Assembly: GCA_013399895.1 (NCBI GenBank)
Contig: VXBA01005693.1
Span: forward strand, 370,602 to 434,601
Direction: 5' to 3'
Length of the DNA stretch: 64,000 nt
Source: Serilophus lunatus
Taxonomy: Eukaryota; Chordata; Aves; Passeriformes; Eurylaimidae
Shown: positions 36,316-51,300 of the stretch, one piece after another
How the letters are laid out: each line of letters starts with the position of its first letter
Position numbering within the stretch: position 1 is the stretch's first letter
Translations under genes and position numbers: made by a program
The notes under the pieces: generated by a model
What the model was told of the DNA's origin: nothing
Databases searched by the model: none
What the model saw: only the letters and a program-made list of their open reading frames with translations

Positions 36316-39300
36316 CTGAAACGAAGAGCGAAGCAGGATTAGTGCCCCTGACTCTCACAGTGCTGCTTTCCACTGCTGCTGTGAGTCACCCACTCAGCTC
36401 TCCACAAGGCATGTGCAACATTTCTTGGGAAATAATAGGCAGAAGCTTGGAACATCACAGGCACTGTTTCATCCAAACAGCTCTGGATGTATGTCCTGAG
36501 TAAACAGAACTCAGTCTTTCTCATCATCTACTCTACTAGGCTCTCACATTTTTAATTAAATCCTCTTGTTTCAGGATATTTCTGAATTCAAGGAGCTCCT
36601 ATTTTCCTAAGATCTCTTGTGCCAATACACTGTTATTAAAGCTCCATCAGTTTGTATAAAACTGCTGTTTTGACAGCTTCTGTAAACCAGAAGTAAAATC
36701 TCATCTCAACTTGAAAGATGAATAAGACTCGGAAAGCCTGGCAGCCACATGTGAGTTCTTTTTCCCTCATTTAAGAAATGGTTCTCACTGAACTGATGAA
36801 TGCCTAAAAGACTTTGCTCTCTTTTAGAATTTAGTGGCCTCAAAGCATGTGCTCTTTGATTAACCACCCTTAGTATTTGTGCTCCTGAGGGGCTTTTTCT
36901 CCAAAGCACTTGGGAGGAGGTGGGAGCTACACCAGAAATCTTCTGTTCATCGATGATCAAGTGAATGAACCTTCATTATCCACATATCAAACAATATCAG
37001 CACAACTAGTGCTCCAGGGCATTTCCCAATTCATTTTAATGATGGAGTGACTGATAGTGTCCTGTCTACGTGATGAATTTTTCATGTTAGAAAACACCTA
37101 CTCTGTGTTGCCACTTGGGCGGGTTTTGCTGTGGATCTCAGCAGGGAAAATTGCCCCCTGCCCTGAGCTCTACATGTCAAAATGAGAAATGCTCTGTAAA
37201 TGAAGGTCCCCACTGGGCCATAAAATAGCTTCATTAGTTGTGTGTTTAATCCTCCTGGGTGCTGTGCATGACAGAGAGGAATTCCTCATAAAATTTCAAG
37301 CACAACCTTGATGACAGGCACGTGACTGGAAATTCCTTCCCAGAAAATAAACTCATGCATAGGTGGTGCAGTGCCTTAGCCTGCCCAATCCCAGGACATG
37401 GAAGGACATGGATGGGCATGCTCTTACTCCTTGTGGCACACAACTCTCTCCAGCCAGGTGTTATGGATGTGTTCCTCATGAGAATGATTTTGCCATAAAG
37501 CAGCTGGAATTAAGCAGCTGTTTAATTATAGTGCCTGGCTTATTCAATCATAATGTTTACTGTATCAAAAAGATATTTAGTTTACCTCTTTCACAGCATC
37601 ATCAATCTGTTTTAATTCCTCATAGTGGTCCCTGGATTCCCACAGGGGCTGCAGCATCACCTCCTCCACTTCAGGGAATAGCTAGGTGAAAACAAGAGGA
37701 AGAACATACACATTTCCTTTTGTATTCATGAACTTCCCATGTGCTTTCAATGCTCATGCTGAAAACGAGGTGGAATGCAGGATGTGAATGATACATCCTC
37801 ATTTCCCTGGAGTTCTGCATTCCCCCACTCCTGCTTCTGGCCGTGGGTGACTGACCTTTGTTACTGTTTCAAACATGGGGATGAGGACAAACTTCAGGAA
37901 GCCGATCTGTGCTGTGGGCTTGGTCACCTTGTCACGGTCCATGAACGGGGCCACTGGAAGACCCTCAGATTTTTCTCTGTCGCTCTGGAACAAATCCCGA
38001 GTTAACAAAAATTAGTCTCGCCTAGAAGCCTGTGAGGAGAGTGAAGCACCCAGCAGATCAGTAGCCTTCAGATACAGATCACAGAGGTGTCTGAAGACAG
38101 CACAGAGGAGCAATGTGCTTCCCTCAGGCCAATGTGTCCGCTTTGTGTGAATAAAGAGAATTCTGCTCAGTTGATTCTGCTCAGCACTATCATGAAAGTA
38201 AAATATTCCAGAGCATCCAGAAAAGTGGCAATGGCTCCTGCTTCTCTGAAGGAGAAGGAATAGTTTTGTAATTTCCTCATCATTCTCCAAAATGATTAAT
38301 GTCAGGTTTTCGACCAGAAATTATACCTCCTTCTTTACTAATTATTAAAACTAATTCTGGCCAGCCAGGTCAATGGAGAATAGTCCCACTGAGTGCAAAG
38401 GGTTTGCCAAGCTACCTACTCAACCACATAATTCACTGTTTCTCTGTGGGTTTGTGTGTAAGGAGGTCATGGACTGCATGTGCAAAAAGGACATCCTGTA
38501 GCAGGCTGTATCCCCCAGTTATTTGATCTTTCAGCTCATGGTGCCTTTGCTGGGTGGCCAAAACAGTAAGACACAGAAAAACTGTAATTTTGAGTAAAAA
38601 TCTGGTGATGCAGTGAGCTAGAAGTGTTTCTTATGCATCGTCTGAAATGTCTGTCTTGTGAGAAGCTCTCCTTGGCATGCACCCAATCAAAGTTATAGAC
38701 AAAACACTCAGGAAAGCTCTGACATCTGCTCCCCAGAGCACTGCAGCTATGTGCTGGCTGAGATCCCACTGCAGCATGGACAGGCTGCTCAGGACCCCAT
38801 GTACCAGAGGCAGAGCAGGGCTGCTCTTCCAGGGATCCCTTTGTAAGACATCAGGAACTGTGTTCTGCTGGGAATCCAGTGAGGAGCGATGTCTGTGAAG
38901 CTTAAAGTCTTGACTTTGCACACCTCAACAAGTCTTCTGCTTTCTTTTAGGGGAATGTGCACACGTGTGGAAAATAAACTAGCTCCTGTGTGATATTTGA
39001 CATAATTTACTTAAAAACTTTATCTTGCCATTGCTCTTATCCTTTTGGCTTAAAAATCCTGTATGTGTCAAACAATTTCACAAAGCAATTGCTTTACAGA
39101 GAACAAGCTTCAGCCTGCTGGCATTAGGATTTCTGGGTTGCTTTTGCCTTTCATCTGCAAATTGCAATCAACTGCCTCCACTTGCTTTCTGAGCAGGTTC
39201 TCTTGCTGGCATCCTTCTCTGACTTTCTGTAGTAGAAGCTTTCCACAGAATCACAGAGTGCTTTGGGTTGGAAAAGACCTTGAAGACCATCCAGTTCCAA

Positions 39301-42300
39301 CCCCTCTGTCATGAGCAGGGACACCTTCCACAAGACCAGGTTGTTCAGACCCAGAACTAGACTGGGCTGTCTGACCTGTAGCTGAGGTGGGATTCAGGAG
39401 AAGCAAAAAATTGTGCAATTGCATCTCTCCCTCATTCTTACCTGCATAAAATACTCCTCTAGTAAACAATCTACCCAGGGCTCTGCTACTTCCATCGGTC
39501 GGACTTCATTGGAGATGTCACAGCACTTTATCAGAACCATCTTCAGCTGAAAGAGGACAATACCTTAATTCTGCAGCCTTAATGTCAGCCCCTTTCCCCC
39601 TATCCACAACCAGTGTCCCTACAATGCAGTGGGAGGCAATGATTTCAGCCAGAAAGGAGAGTTTTAGGATTAAATCAGAGGTCTTAAATGATCTGGATTC
39701 CTTTCCCCTCTCTCAATTACTTTTCCCCTTTCTAGCTCAGTTTCCTGGGATGTGTCACGGTGAGATGTGCACCTATCTGCTGCCTGAAGAGATTCAGTCA
39801 CAAATGGCCATTAAACCTTCTGTGGAGCACTCAGAGGCAGCTGGGGAAAGACTTCCCTAGAAGTCAAAGATGAACTGGATTGGGAAGTAAAGGAGTCTGG
39901 AATTTGTACTCTGTAGATACATTTTGCCCCACAGTAATGGATAATATGTGACCTGATAGTTTTTTTTTTCCTAATGGGACTCCAGGATTTCTAAAACCAG
40001 AATAATCAGTTTTATGTAGAACACTTTCAAATTTTAATTATTTTTTGTGGGGCAGAGAATGTCAGAAGGATTCTTTTTTTTGATACTATATATTGATTCT
40101 TGGTTTTTAAACAAACAAATGTTAATCTACAAGCTTTCACACTATGCAGAGAAAAATACCAATCCATAAAACCTCCTTACACAGGTCATGTGTTCTTCAT
40201 TTGAGTAATCAAAATTTTCCATTTTCTCCTTGAAAGAGTCCAGTATTTCTGCATGTCTCGCCATGTCTGTAGCCAGGATTAATGTAATTATCCCCTAGCA
40301 AAGAAAACATGTTCACATATTAATTTGATATTTTTAATAAAGTCTACTATTGCAGAGCTAAGTAGGGTCTTTCTTACATGCAAAACACCTCAGATGCATT
40401 AAATTGTTAATCCTGGAAGGGGAAGTTTGTGACTTGAGACTACCAAGAAAGCTGGAAGAGGGTTATAAAGAGTTCATGGTATACAAAGACCATGGTTGGA
40501 TTGATCTGGTGTGATATTCCAGTGACACTGAGGTCTTTCCTTTCTGACTGACTAATTGTAGAAAAGCAAGCTGTGGAATGGGGTGTTAAAAGCCACACTC
40601 TCATTGCCAACATCCACTTTTGGCTCCTTGGAAGGCACTCTGGTTTTTGCTGCTGACTCTTAGTGGCCCTGAGAAGAGACAAAGATCAGGGGATGTGGAT
40701 GTTGTCTGTGCTCATCCTCTTTGGACTCAGGGCTTCAAAACACTAGGATGCAGCCAAGGAGATCTGCACCTTCCTGCCAGGCAGAGTTTATGATGGGGAA
40801 AAGTGGTTAATTTAAAGTTGTGGATTTTCGTACAGACTGGTGCATTTTGGGCCCATGACTGCTTCCAAGGCACTGGCAGAATCAGTAACTCCAGCCAGAC
40901 TGATATTCAACCCCTTCTATTAGTCTGCTTCTTCATTTGGTGTGTGAGGAGGATATAATGTGGGAATTAAGGCCTGATTTTGGCCCTTCAAGCTCTAATG
41001 GGAATCATAGCATTGCTCACTGTCTCAGAGATAACTGTGATGATTCCCAGCCCACCACAGCCTCTTCCAACAGCACAAGTGCTCTGCTCTTGTAAGTTTT
41101 ATCCATTTTGGAGCCATTAATACAATGTTCCTTACAGCATAAACTTCTGCTTAACAAGAGCTTAATCCTTCCTCAGTGGGAGCTAATTGGCTCCTTCAAT
41201 AATACAAATGTCAACCCCCAAAATGTCATAGGCTTCAATAGTCAGGATGTACTCGTTATTTCTCAGCAAGACATCCCAGGGAGTGCTGCTGTGGAAATTT
41301 TTCCAAGAATCCCTCTTGGATCCTTCCAGCGTGAGGAGCTTTTTCAATCCTACCCTCTAGGGAGAGTGATTCACTCGCAGGGAAGTCTGTGCCTGTTCAC
41401 ATCTTCAGGAGCAGTTTGTACAGTGCACATGAGAACAGAATTCATACCTGTCTTATCTGTTTGAATTGGTCCTGGTCAACGTTGGAGAAAATGTTGTATT
41501 CTGGCTGGGAAATGATCTGGAAAGCCACAGCACAGTGGTGGTTCTCCAGAGGGGAGATGTCATTGTAGCGCACTGCGAGCTCAGTCCGAGCATTTATCTG
41601 GTAGCTGGCGTGGAGAAAAACAGTGAGGACTCCTGCAGACACACACCAGCTGCTCTAAGCCACGCTGCTTTCTTTTATTTACATCACTTTCAATACTTAT
41701 TCAATGAGCTGCAGTTTGGTTTTTTGATTGTTGGTACTAAATCGGATTTTTAGAGAAAACGGATATTACTTTAATATCATCTCAGGCACTAATTCCCCTA
41801 TAGGGCTTTTGTTATTATTTTTAAAGTTTTACTAGGTCTCTGTAGCTTCCAATGACATTGAACAAGTGGAGTAGGAACTGTTTGGGCTTCATTCAACCCT
41901 CACTAATGTTAATGGAGAGATTCTCACTTATCCCAGTTGGAATTGGTTTCTGCCCTTATCTAATGAATAGTTACAAACAAATTAGATTCTCTCTCTCTTT
42001 TTCATACACTTATACATGCACACAGAAGTGTCTGTGCATCAACAATAATAATTTTCTCACATGATAATAAATAGAATAATATGCACACTTATGAAATAAT
42101 GTGTAAGTTAAATCCCCCTTTCATTTTAGTGTAATTATTCCATTGTAATAATTTATAGCTTTATTACCAGCTGTATTTTACCTTTTTTTTCTCAAGAGTT
42201 TTGGGGAAAAGTGTTGGACTAGAAACCTGAAAAATTATTTTCCTTACAGAGCCAAGGACAGCTGTCAACCCCAACACAAGAAGCATGAGTTTGCTTCCTG

Positions 42301-45300
42301 AAGCTCTGCCTTGTCCCACATGTGAGTGAGCCTTGGGAAAAGGCCAGCCCAAGCTGTGAGGAGGAAAACCTCATCTACCAAAAGTTGCCAACTGGTGTTA
42401 CCTTCCCAATAGATTTTAAGGGAAGAGAAAAGAAGAGGCAGGCTTACGTGTTGTTGTAGCCCGGATGGTCCAAGTCATGGCACACTGCTGCAGTCATGAG
42501 AATCAAAATGTCAATCTGGGAAAACTTCTCCTGTAAAACAAAAAATACTAATGTAGCATTAAGATTTCTTCTTTGCCTATCATCATAAATGAAAAGAAGT
42601 ATAAAGCCCCCTTTATTTACTCTTTAGAGAAATGCAAATCTGAGCAAAATGAAGTATTTTTTCCATAGATGAATTTCCTTCAGCCAAGGAAGAGAATTCT
42701 GGCTTCCCTTCCAGTAAAAATGACTCAGATTTGCCTTTGTTGCATTAAATAACAGCAGCTCAGAGGAGGCAATTTTCTTGAAACTTGCTGTTGCTGCAGA
42801 GATCATATGAAAGCACGGAGACATTAGTACAGTCTCTTACAAGACATTAGAGCACTCTGATTAGTTGAGGGAGGGCTGGAAGATGGCTCAGTTGCCATTT
42901 TGTACTGCATTAACTAAAGTTAGGAAAAGAGTGGGAAAAATTAAATGTTGTGTTCCCACAGCTTCTGAATAGCATGAACTTCCATTAAAGTGAGATTTTC
43001 TTCATATTCCTGCTGGCAAGAAAATATATTTTACCCAGTAACTGACATGTTTAACTATGGAGAAGAAAGGGGGGTTGTAGCTGTATTAAAGCAGTTTTGT
43101 ACAGAAATGAAATGAATATATGAGCAGGGTTTTCCAAACAATGGAGTTAATTAATGCCTATAGTTTTGGACAAAGTACAGGGCACATGTGAGTCCTGCAT
43201 ACAGTACACGCCAGGCATTATTGGTTGGCATCCAAGTGGAGGAAACCTCTTGTGGGAATATTTTGTGTCCCAGATGAAGACCATATCCACAGACCATAAT
43301 TAGGTAAGGTCTGGAATCTGATTTCTAGTTCTTTCATACTACCAGAGCTGCAGTGTACAAATTTGGGATATCCAGGAGGTGAAGTTTGCTTCCCAGCAGT
43401 CTCAGAAAGCTGTAGGGGTGTTTGGGGCTTGGAATGGGATGGATGAGTGGGCTCCACGATGGAAATGGAGTGATGGTATTGGGGTGGGGTCATACCTGGA
43501 GGCTGCAGAGAGAGATCATGCTGTACATCATCTGGGTCACGCAGAAGCAGTGCCGGAAATTATGGAAGGGGTTGTTTCTGTAATTGTCGTGAATACAGAG
43601 CTGCAGAGAGAAGGAATGGAGCAGTCAGGGGACAGGAAAGTTGTTTCCCAGCCACCCTGGAAGCACTGTATATCCTTAGAGGGATCCTGTGGGGGCCAGT
43701 ATTATTTTCTGCTAGGACAGAGAGAGAACAAGACCCTCTGGCACTTTCTGCCTTGCTGGGGAAGGGTGAGAGATTCCCGTGTTTCAAGAATTTTTCAGCA
43801 GGTGAAGCTCACAGCAAATTCTCTCTCATACCAACCAGTAATGGGTAAACAGTCCAGCGCAGCCAAGAGAGCATCCCAGCCTGGAGAGAGGACTCTGTGC
43901 TGAATTCGTATTTCAAACTGTGCAGTGGCTAAATGGTGACTTTGGGGCGTGTAAAGCACTCCAGAGCACATCCCCATTCCCCTCTCCCACTGAGCGCAAA
44001 TTGCAGCTCTGGGATCTTGAAGGGGCTGAAACGTGGTTGTTATTTCATTTGCAAATGCTCAGAGGTGGCACTTTGGGATGTGTTGCTTGGCCAAGTGAAG
44101 ATGTGAATGCACTCGCTGTAACACACCTACACCCGCGTGGATTCCCTATGCCAGGCAGCATGGGAGAGATTTAGCTGCTATGGGCTCACAGGGCTGATTG
44201 GTGTGTGGTTTAGCTTTCTGCAGATCCTGGCTCTGTGCCCTCTTTGCTCAGGCAAGCTAAAGCCTGTCTTTCCCTGTGTCAGCCAGGCTGGCTCAGTGGA
44301 GCTGGCACAGCTGGGTTAACACATGCCACAGTCGTTATTCCAATGCTCCAGGTAGCTTTTGGTATCCTGTCCTGCACAAAAAAAATGACAAGCATTGGCA
44401 GTACTGCTGGACTCTTCTGCTGAATCCTCCATAGCCTGGACCCTAGGGAGCCCTTGTGCACATTCTTCAATTACTAACCCTGAATTAATGATGTGGACCA
44501 AATTCCTGTCTCCTTCTCCAGCTCAATAGTGAATTTACTTCAGGAGTCCTCACACTTCATCAGGATCAAACCTGGGATCTGACTTCTTGGATGCCTTAAA
44601 GCTGTAGATAAGGTCAAGAGAACTGTGGATTTTCAACATTTATTCAATATTTGTGGGCTTCATTGCAAAAGCTGCTCAGATTATTCTGCAGCAAGGATTT
44701 TAGAAATCTATGTCATCACTTTAAAATGAGTAACTAATGGCACAATATGGTTGGCAGCCAGGCTCACAGTGGTGGGAAGTATCTCACAGCCCCCATGGTT
44801 GACACCATGGCCATGCCCAGGCCCTACACAACACTGCATGGGGGTAATGTACACATCCAGCACTGGAGCCCAGAGCATCCCAGGGGACTCCTGACTCAGA
44901 GCACTTGAAGGGATGGAATGACTGGGTTGTATTAGTCATCCTTTCCTCCTCCTCCTGGCACATTTCTGTAGCCAGTGGATGTGGGTGCAAGAAAGCAAAT
45001 GTAGGCAGGAGGTGACTTTTTCTCACCCACTTAAGTTCAAAGTGATGCCCACAGTGTGCTTGGGGAAGTACCACAGTTTGAAGCAGAGTCCTTGGGGCTT
45101 TTTTTAATCATCTTTCTTTCTGCAAAGCTAGTGTTTAAGAAAGGAAATCTCACCCTCTCTTACCTTTGTAGAAAATACACAATAAACTCCCCTTGTTGTT
45201 CAGAATGAGGCTCTCCTAAATGCTAGGAAACGTTAGGAAGCTGCCTGCAGTAATGTGTGTGGGTGGCATGTTGATGTGTGTTGACATATCACCTTGTTCC

Positions 45301-48300
45301 CCATGTTTTCAGGCTGTGAAATAGGAGGAGGAGATTTTCTGTTTTATCTACTCTGTGCCAGCCTTGTTTGTATTTGGTTTCATCCCATCCCTTCTGTTCA
45401 GCTGCATTCTAAGAGCAACAACACTGGGCTTTTCATTTGCCTTCTTTGGGGAGAGATTTACTAAGTCTTGCTCATTTTTTGTGTCTCCTTTGATGTAGTC
45501 ATTTTTCTAATAAAGCTTCACCCATGTTGCCATAAATTTCAGGTGAGCCTTGTGCCTTCTCTGGTGACATTTTATCCTGCTCATTTTATCTCTGCTCACC
45601 CTTGTGCCTCACTGGCTTCATCCTGCACCAGGACACCAAGCAGGGGCAGCCACTGGTGCCCAGGTGCTTCCTGCTGTTTCTGTACTTCAACACATGATGA
45701 ACTCAGTGTTTTCTTTGTGTTTTCCAGCCACCTTCTGAATCTGTGGAATTTCTTGTGGCCTTTCTGGGAGTCTACACCCATCATGTGAAACCATGCCCTC
45801 TGTTCTGTGCAAACTCCTTAGGTAATTACAAGTGATTAATGAGATGTAAGTCTTCGCTACAGGAATCATATGAAACTTCTGTATAATGAACTTCCCACCA
45901 TGATGTTTTTAATTATTATCAACTCGATTGATTTGTCAGACAGAGAGGTAAGTGTTAGTAGTTATAATTCTTCAGGCTATCCCTGGATGCTTTTTAAACA
46001 ATGGATAAAATATTTCTTGTTCTATGGGAACAGGATGTTTTTTCCTAAGAAAGCCAATATATTCTCTATCTTTTCAGCAAATGCTTTCTTTTTCTCTCCT
46101 TTGGACCTCAAAATTTATTGATTTTTAAATATTCCATTGCTTCTTCCTTAGACATCTCACTTTTGGTATGACCTCATGTCTTGCATCTCTGCAATATACT
46201 CCACATTAAAGGCTGAAGCACAGAAAGTTATTTAGCTTCTCAGCAATTCCTTTTCCTTCCTGACTTGCTCTTTTACTCCTTGTGATTTAGTACATCTAAT
46301 GATTATTGTCTTTTTTTTTGGCCATATCCAAAGACACTTTTCTTGCCTCCATTTACAGCAGGTGCCAAGAGCATTCAGCTGAAATGAACTGTGACCACAA
46401 GAATGCAAACGCTTCCTGAAGTACTTAAATTTTAAGAATTTGTGCAGACTGGCTGTTTTCAGTGGGATTACTCGTGTGAGTCGAGTTAATTCCATGACTA
46501 AACATCTCCCCTATTGATTTTTGAATATGAAAAGTTGCAAATGTAATTTGAAATACTTACCAACCACCTCTTTAATGTGATAGGATTGATGTTGAAGTCT
46601 TTTACCAACCCAAGATCGTGGTACATGTGTTCCAAACAGCTCAGCATCTGCATTGAGGAACAGAGAGTTTGTAGGCTTGGTAAATATCCCTTTGTGATAC
46701 ACTGCAAAATGAATTTCCTTCTTGCAAGCATCAAACAATTGCAAAGCCCTCTTGTTAAGATGAAAGAAAGATGTTCACAGATTTCATGATTAAAGACAGC
46801 GTAAAAGGGGGCACAGAAAGCATCTGAAAGCTTTTTGAAGCAGACATATTGCTGTGGACTCTCTTCAGTAATTTAGCAATTCCTGCTCACAAAAAAAGCT
46901 TTGCCATTTTTCTAACTCAGCTGGGATATATTCTAATGCTCAATAAAATCAATAGGAGCTCTTCCACTGACTCCAAAGGGCCTGGCTATACAGAAATGGA
47001 TCAAGACCTAACTGGAGAGAAAATGACAGCAGAAAATAAGAGATCCTTAAAGAAACACTTATTCTAGATATGTGTCAATACCATCTCTCTTTATGACTTC
47101 TTGTGAGTTCCTAACTCCACTGTTTTAGCTCAGATCTCTTGTTTAACAAAAGATCTCCTGTTATAACCCTACACAACTGCAACAGTTTTGTGACCATCCC
47201 CTCCTGCAGACTGTAATTATGAATCTCAATATTGAAATGCAAAGGCAGACAGCTCTTTTGAGACATCTGCTCTGCAGTAGAAAAGGGGATGCAGATAATT
47301 TAGAACCACCACAGCCATTTAATCATCTGGTATTGGATGTATTGAAAAAAAAAAAGATTTTGATAACCTCAAGTGCTTGGGCATTTAACAGCCCCTAGTC
47401 AGAAATGAACAGGCTTCCAGGAGTTGAGGAGTTTATATATCTGCATTCTCATTTCTGAAGACCAAATCTGCAGGGGATGAAATGTAGCCATTGTAATAGG
47501 AAATGCAGTTCTTAGACTGTAAAGTGATCCAGGAGTTCAATAGGATGAGTGTAATGTCACAAATACAGCCTTGTAGACATTTTATCTTTCTGTTATTCAG
47601 GCTCTTAAAAATTCATCAGAAAAATTATTTAATCTAATGAAACTTTGCATTTATCCAGAGAATGCAGTAACAAGGGGGCTGATTGTGAGTCATTGGAACA
47701 GGAAGAAACTTTCCTGCAAGACCTGAGAGACAATGTCACCAGCTGAATTTTGCTCAGAACACTTGTCAGCATTTTGCTAAAGACCCCCTTGTCCTCATTC
47801 TAGGCCCTGAGGTAGAATATATGTTTTGCAATGGTTTCATAAAAAGCTTTCCAAGACAAAAGGCTTGAATTACCCTCAGAAATGCCTATCTCCCTCCAGA
47901 TGCTGCCAGGAGAGCTTTGGGTGAGTGACAAAGCAATTCTCAGTCCCAAAACTCCATCCCCTCGTGAACACAGCATGAGAATCTCAGTTTTCATTTTTAG
48001 TTTGCTTGGTCAACAGCAAAATCTTGAATGTTGGACTTTTGGCAATCTTGAATATTGGCATTTGAGAAAGAGAGCACAGGTTTGCTGCATAGCTCTGTTT
48101 ACTGGGATGCTGCAGAGCACATTATTCATTTGCTTACAGATGATTGTGGTTTGTGACCTGCCTGTCCCACACTGAGCATGTGGGCAAACACTCATTGCTA
48201 AACAAGTGTTGACAGAATTGAAATATTCTCTGCAAACATAAACCAGAGCTAAAAGGGTGAGTTGAACCCATATGGTGCTCGTCTCAGTAGAGCTTTTGTG

Positions 48301-51300
48301 GAATCTTATTTCTGAGCAGCACTCCTTTTTGCATGTCTGATCTCCACATCCTCCTGTTTGCCTCGTTCATGCCATCACACAGTGTTTCCTAGTACTCTGA
48401 ATGAGTTACTGTGCTAAAATATTATTCCTCAGCACACAAGAATCCATGGATAATGTTTTTTGTCTCTCCTTATTCTTTCTCAATAGTAAGAAAAACAATG
48501 AGCCAGCAGTGTTATGGTCCACCTGTCAGATGATAATTCCTTCTTGCTGCAAAGACCTGACAGGCATTTAAAAGCTGGGGGCAAGCCAGAGGTATGGCCT
48601 TGGGGGAGAGAAAAGGGGCTGGACAGGGAGCAGTGGCTGCAGAACACCTCTGAACCTACAGGGGAAGCTCTGCCAGCCTCTGGGAATGAGAGATGGACCT
48701 AAAGCCACCAGATAGTCCTTTTGTTGTTCAACCACACACAGGAAATAACCTGAAGGGAATATGCTGGTCTTGTGGATTCAATATGGGTTGTTTTCCCCCT
48801 GTCATGTTGATCTACAGGTGCTGAGTCAGAGTGACTTTTGTACACATAACATCTGATTGAGAAGGTAATTAAGGAGATTGCTGCTGGGAGTGCTGCAAGA
48901 ACTACCCAGAATTAAACTCCTGGATTAGTCCTGCCCTCCCCTATGTTTGTCCTAAGTGAGATTTGCTTGTGTTTGCTGAATCTGGTTTTACATTGTATTA
49001 TAAGTTGTCCATTCCTAACATCCTTCTCCCTCATATTTCTACACCGATTTCCACATGGATCTTCCAGAACCTTCTGCAATATATGTGATGAACCATGAAT
49101 AACACTAATAGCACTAAGAAAGACAAGAAAATTAAGCAAAAATAAAATACTAATTGGCTGTGCATGCAGCTTTACAACCTCTTCAGAACACACTGAAGAA
49201 AAACCCTTGGCTGAAGGGGTGTGAATCAATTCATCAACCTCTGCCTGCTGCCTTATTGATTTAAGTGGAGTTATCGATGATGTGCTTAAGCACACACTTT
49301 GCTAGGGATTGATTTGTTCAGATAAAATGGTATGAGAGAACTCATGTGGCAGTAATGATAGTGCACCAGTTGTGGAACATTTCTAGGAAGAGATTAAAGA
49401 AAAAATAAAGAGGAGCCAGGATATGCTAAGCAGCACAATGTACTTGGCAGTACTGCATCCTGGTGTGATATGAAAAAAATAAAAAGTATAGACTGCAGAC
49501 CGTGTCTCTTCTGGCCTTGCTGGCTCTCAGAAGGTGCTAACCCAGCTAACATGGCATTCCTACCTCGTTGGGCTCCCACAGCCAGACATCAAAGGTTGGT
49601 TTCCGGAGAGCTTCGATGGTCTCCTGGGACAGCATGTACTGCAGACAAGAAGGGAGTTGTTGTCAACAAGGATGTTCCCAGCACGGGAATTGCTACTGGC
49701 ATGTCCTTTGGACTCATGAGATTCCATTCATGAGGAGTTCAGACCATATTTCACAAGGAGCAAGCAACTGATCTCTCCTTCTTCCCACCCAACCCTCCTC
49801 ACCCTTCCCACCAGCTGCTCGTGGTCTTGTCAGGACGCCCAGATCTGATGGACAAGCCCACAGGCAGCTCTCTGGCAGGCTGCTCATTGAGAAAAATCCT
49901 TGTGGAGCAGGGAGATGGTGGGTTTGAGGGAAAAAGGAGGAAAGCAGAGGTGTTATGGATGGGGTAATGAGTAAATCCAGCGTGGTAATATAAAAGGCTG
50001 CTTCCTGCAGCACTCAATGCAGCCAGTTACGGCTGGATGGTGTGAAGTGTCTCTGCTTTCAGTGTTAAATTAGCTGGTGGGTATGATATATTTATTTTCA
50101 GATGATTTATGCTCTCATTTTGAGTGTTTTTTCAAGAACACCCACAGTTTCAAATTGGTTGTCAGCCTGCAAGATTCAAGTAATTTTTTATCATTACTCT
50201 CAGAAGCTTAAAACAAAATCAAGCTCATTCACTAGTTATAATTGTATACAAAATGAAAGAAAAAGGAATATGGAGAGTTACAAGACCAGGGGAGATCAGA
50301 ACTCTACAATTCATCTTCTCAAGACTCTATTGAGTCTTTCTGTGACTCAAAAACCTTGTGGCTGATTGTCCCATTTACCGTGGCTGTCTCTAGTTTGAGT
50401 TTACTGGCTTGAGCATGTGAACATCATTTTCTGAGCCATCAAATTTTTCTATACTTAATCCAAGGAAGAATAACACTAAAGTTAATTTTTCCTTCTTGAG
50501 AAGGTAAGGATTTTTGCATTTGCCTATATAATGTACATTTAGCATGATATTCTGCAAGAAAACTGCTAATTAGCATGAATTAACACATAACAGTGTCGCA
50601 ATGACATCTTCTTTCAGTGTTCTCAGCACTTCCCAGCCTCACTGATGTTGGACAAATCCAGCACCCGACAACTGATAACAAATTTTTCAAACCTTTCGAA
50701 CAGAACCCAGACTCCTAAACCCAAAACTCCTGTAAGACTTGGTCTAGGAATAATACAGAAACACTACCAGTTTACTCTGCAGTAGGTCAGTGCAAATTTT
50801 TGTAGCACTTGTTGTTAATTCAAGATCTTAATATCATCAAAGTTTGATCTGACATATATACTTATCCAGGGAAAATTCTGGTTTAGGACTGGTATATTTT
50901 GTGAAAACGTGTTAGTGTCAGGAGCACAAGCCTCCTGGGCAAAAGCTAATTAAAGGAAATATAAGTCCCATGGTGTCTGCTACAGAGGTCAGTTTTGCTA
51001 GACTGAGCAGAACAAGCAGCACAATTTAGAACTAATTGCTCTGTAAGGCTCTGAAGACAAATATCCATGGATACATGTCCATGTCATACACCTGCATCAC
51101 ATGAGGATTTCAGAGTGGCTGAGCCAGCTGTGGTGTGCAAGCAGATGACCACAGTTAAACTATGATCTGCACGTGTGTGAGCTGGTGTTTTGTCAAGGTC
51201 TGAGATGGGCACTGAGCAGGCATAACCTGGCAGCTCTTAATAATTCCTGTGGGCAAAGACTGCCAGTGCTAGGACCAAAAAAATACGTGTTCTTCATGGT

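Noticed and set aside
43379..43903. 174-codon plus-strand frame
   Set aside because: Overlaps the PDE9A HNFRH exon in antisense. A shadow frame.
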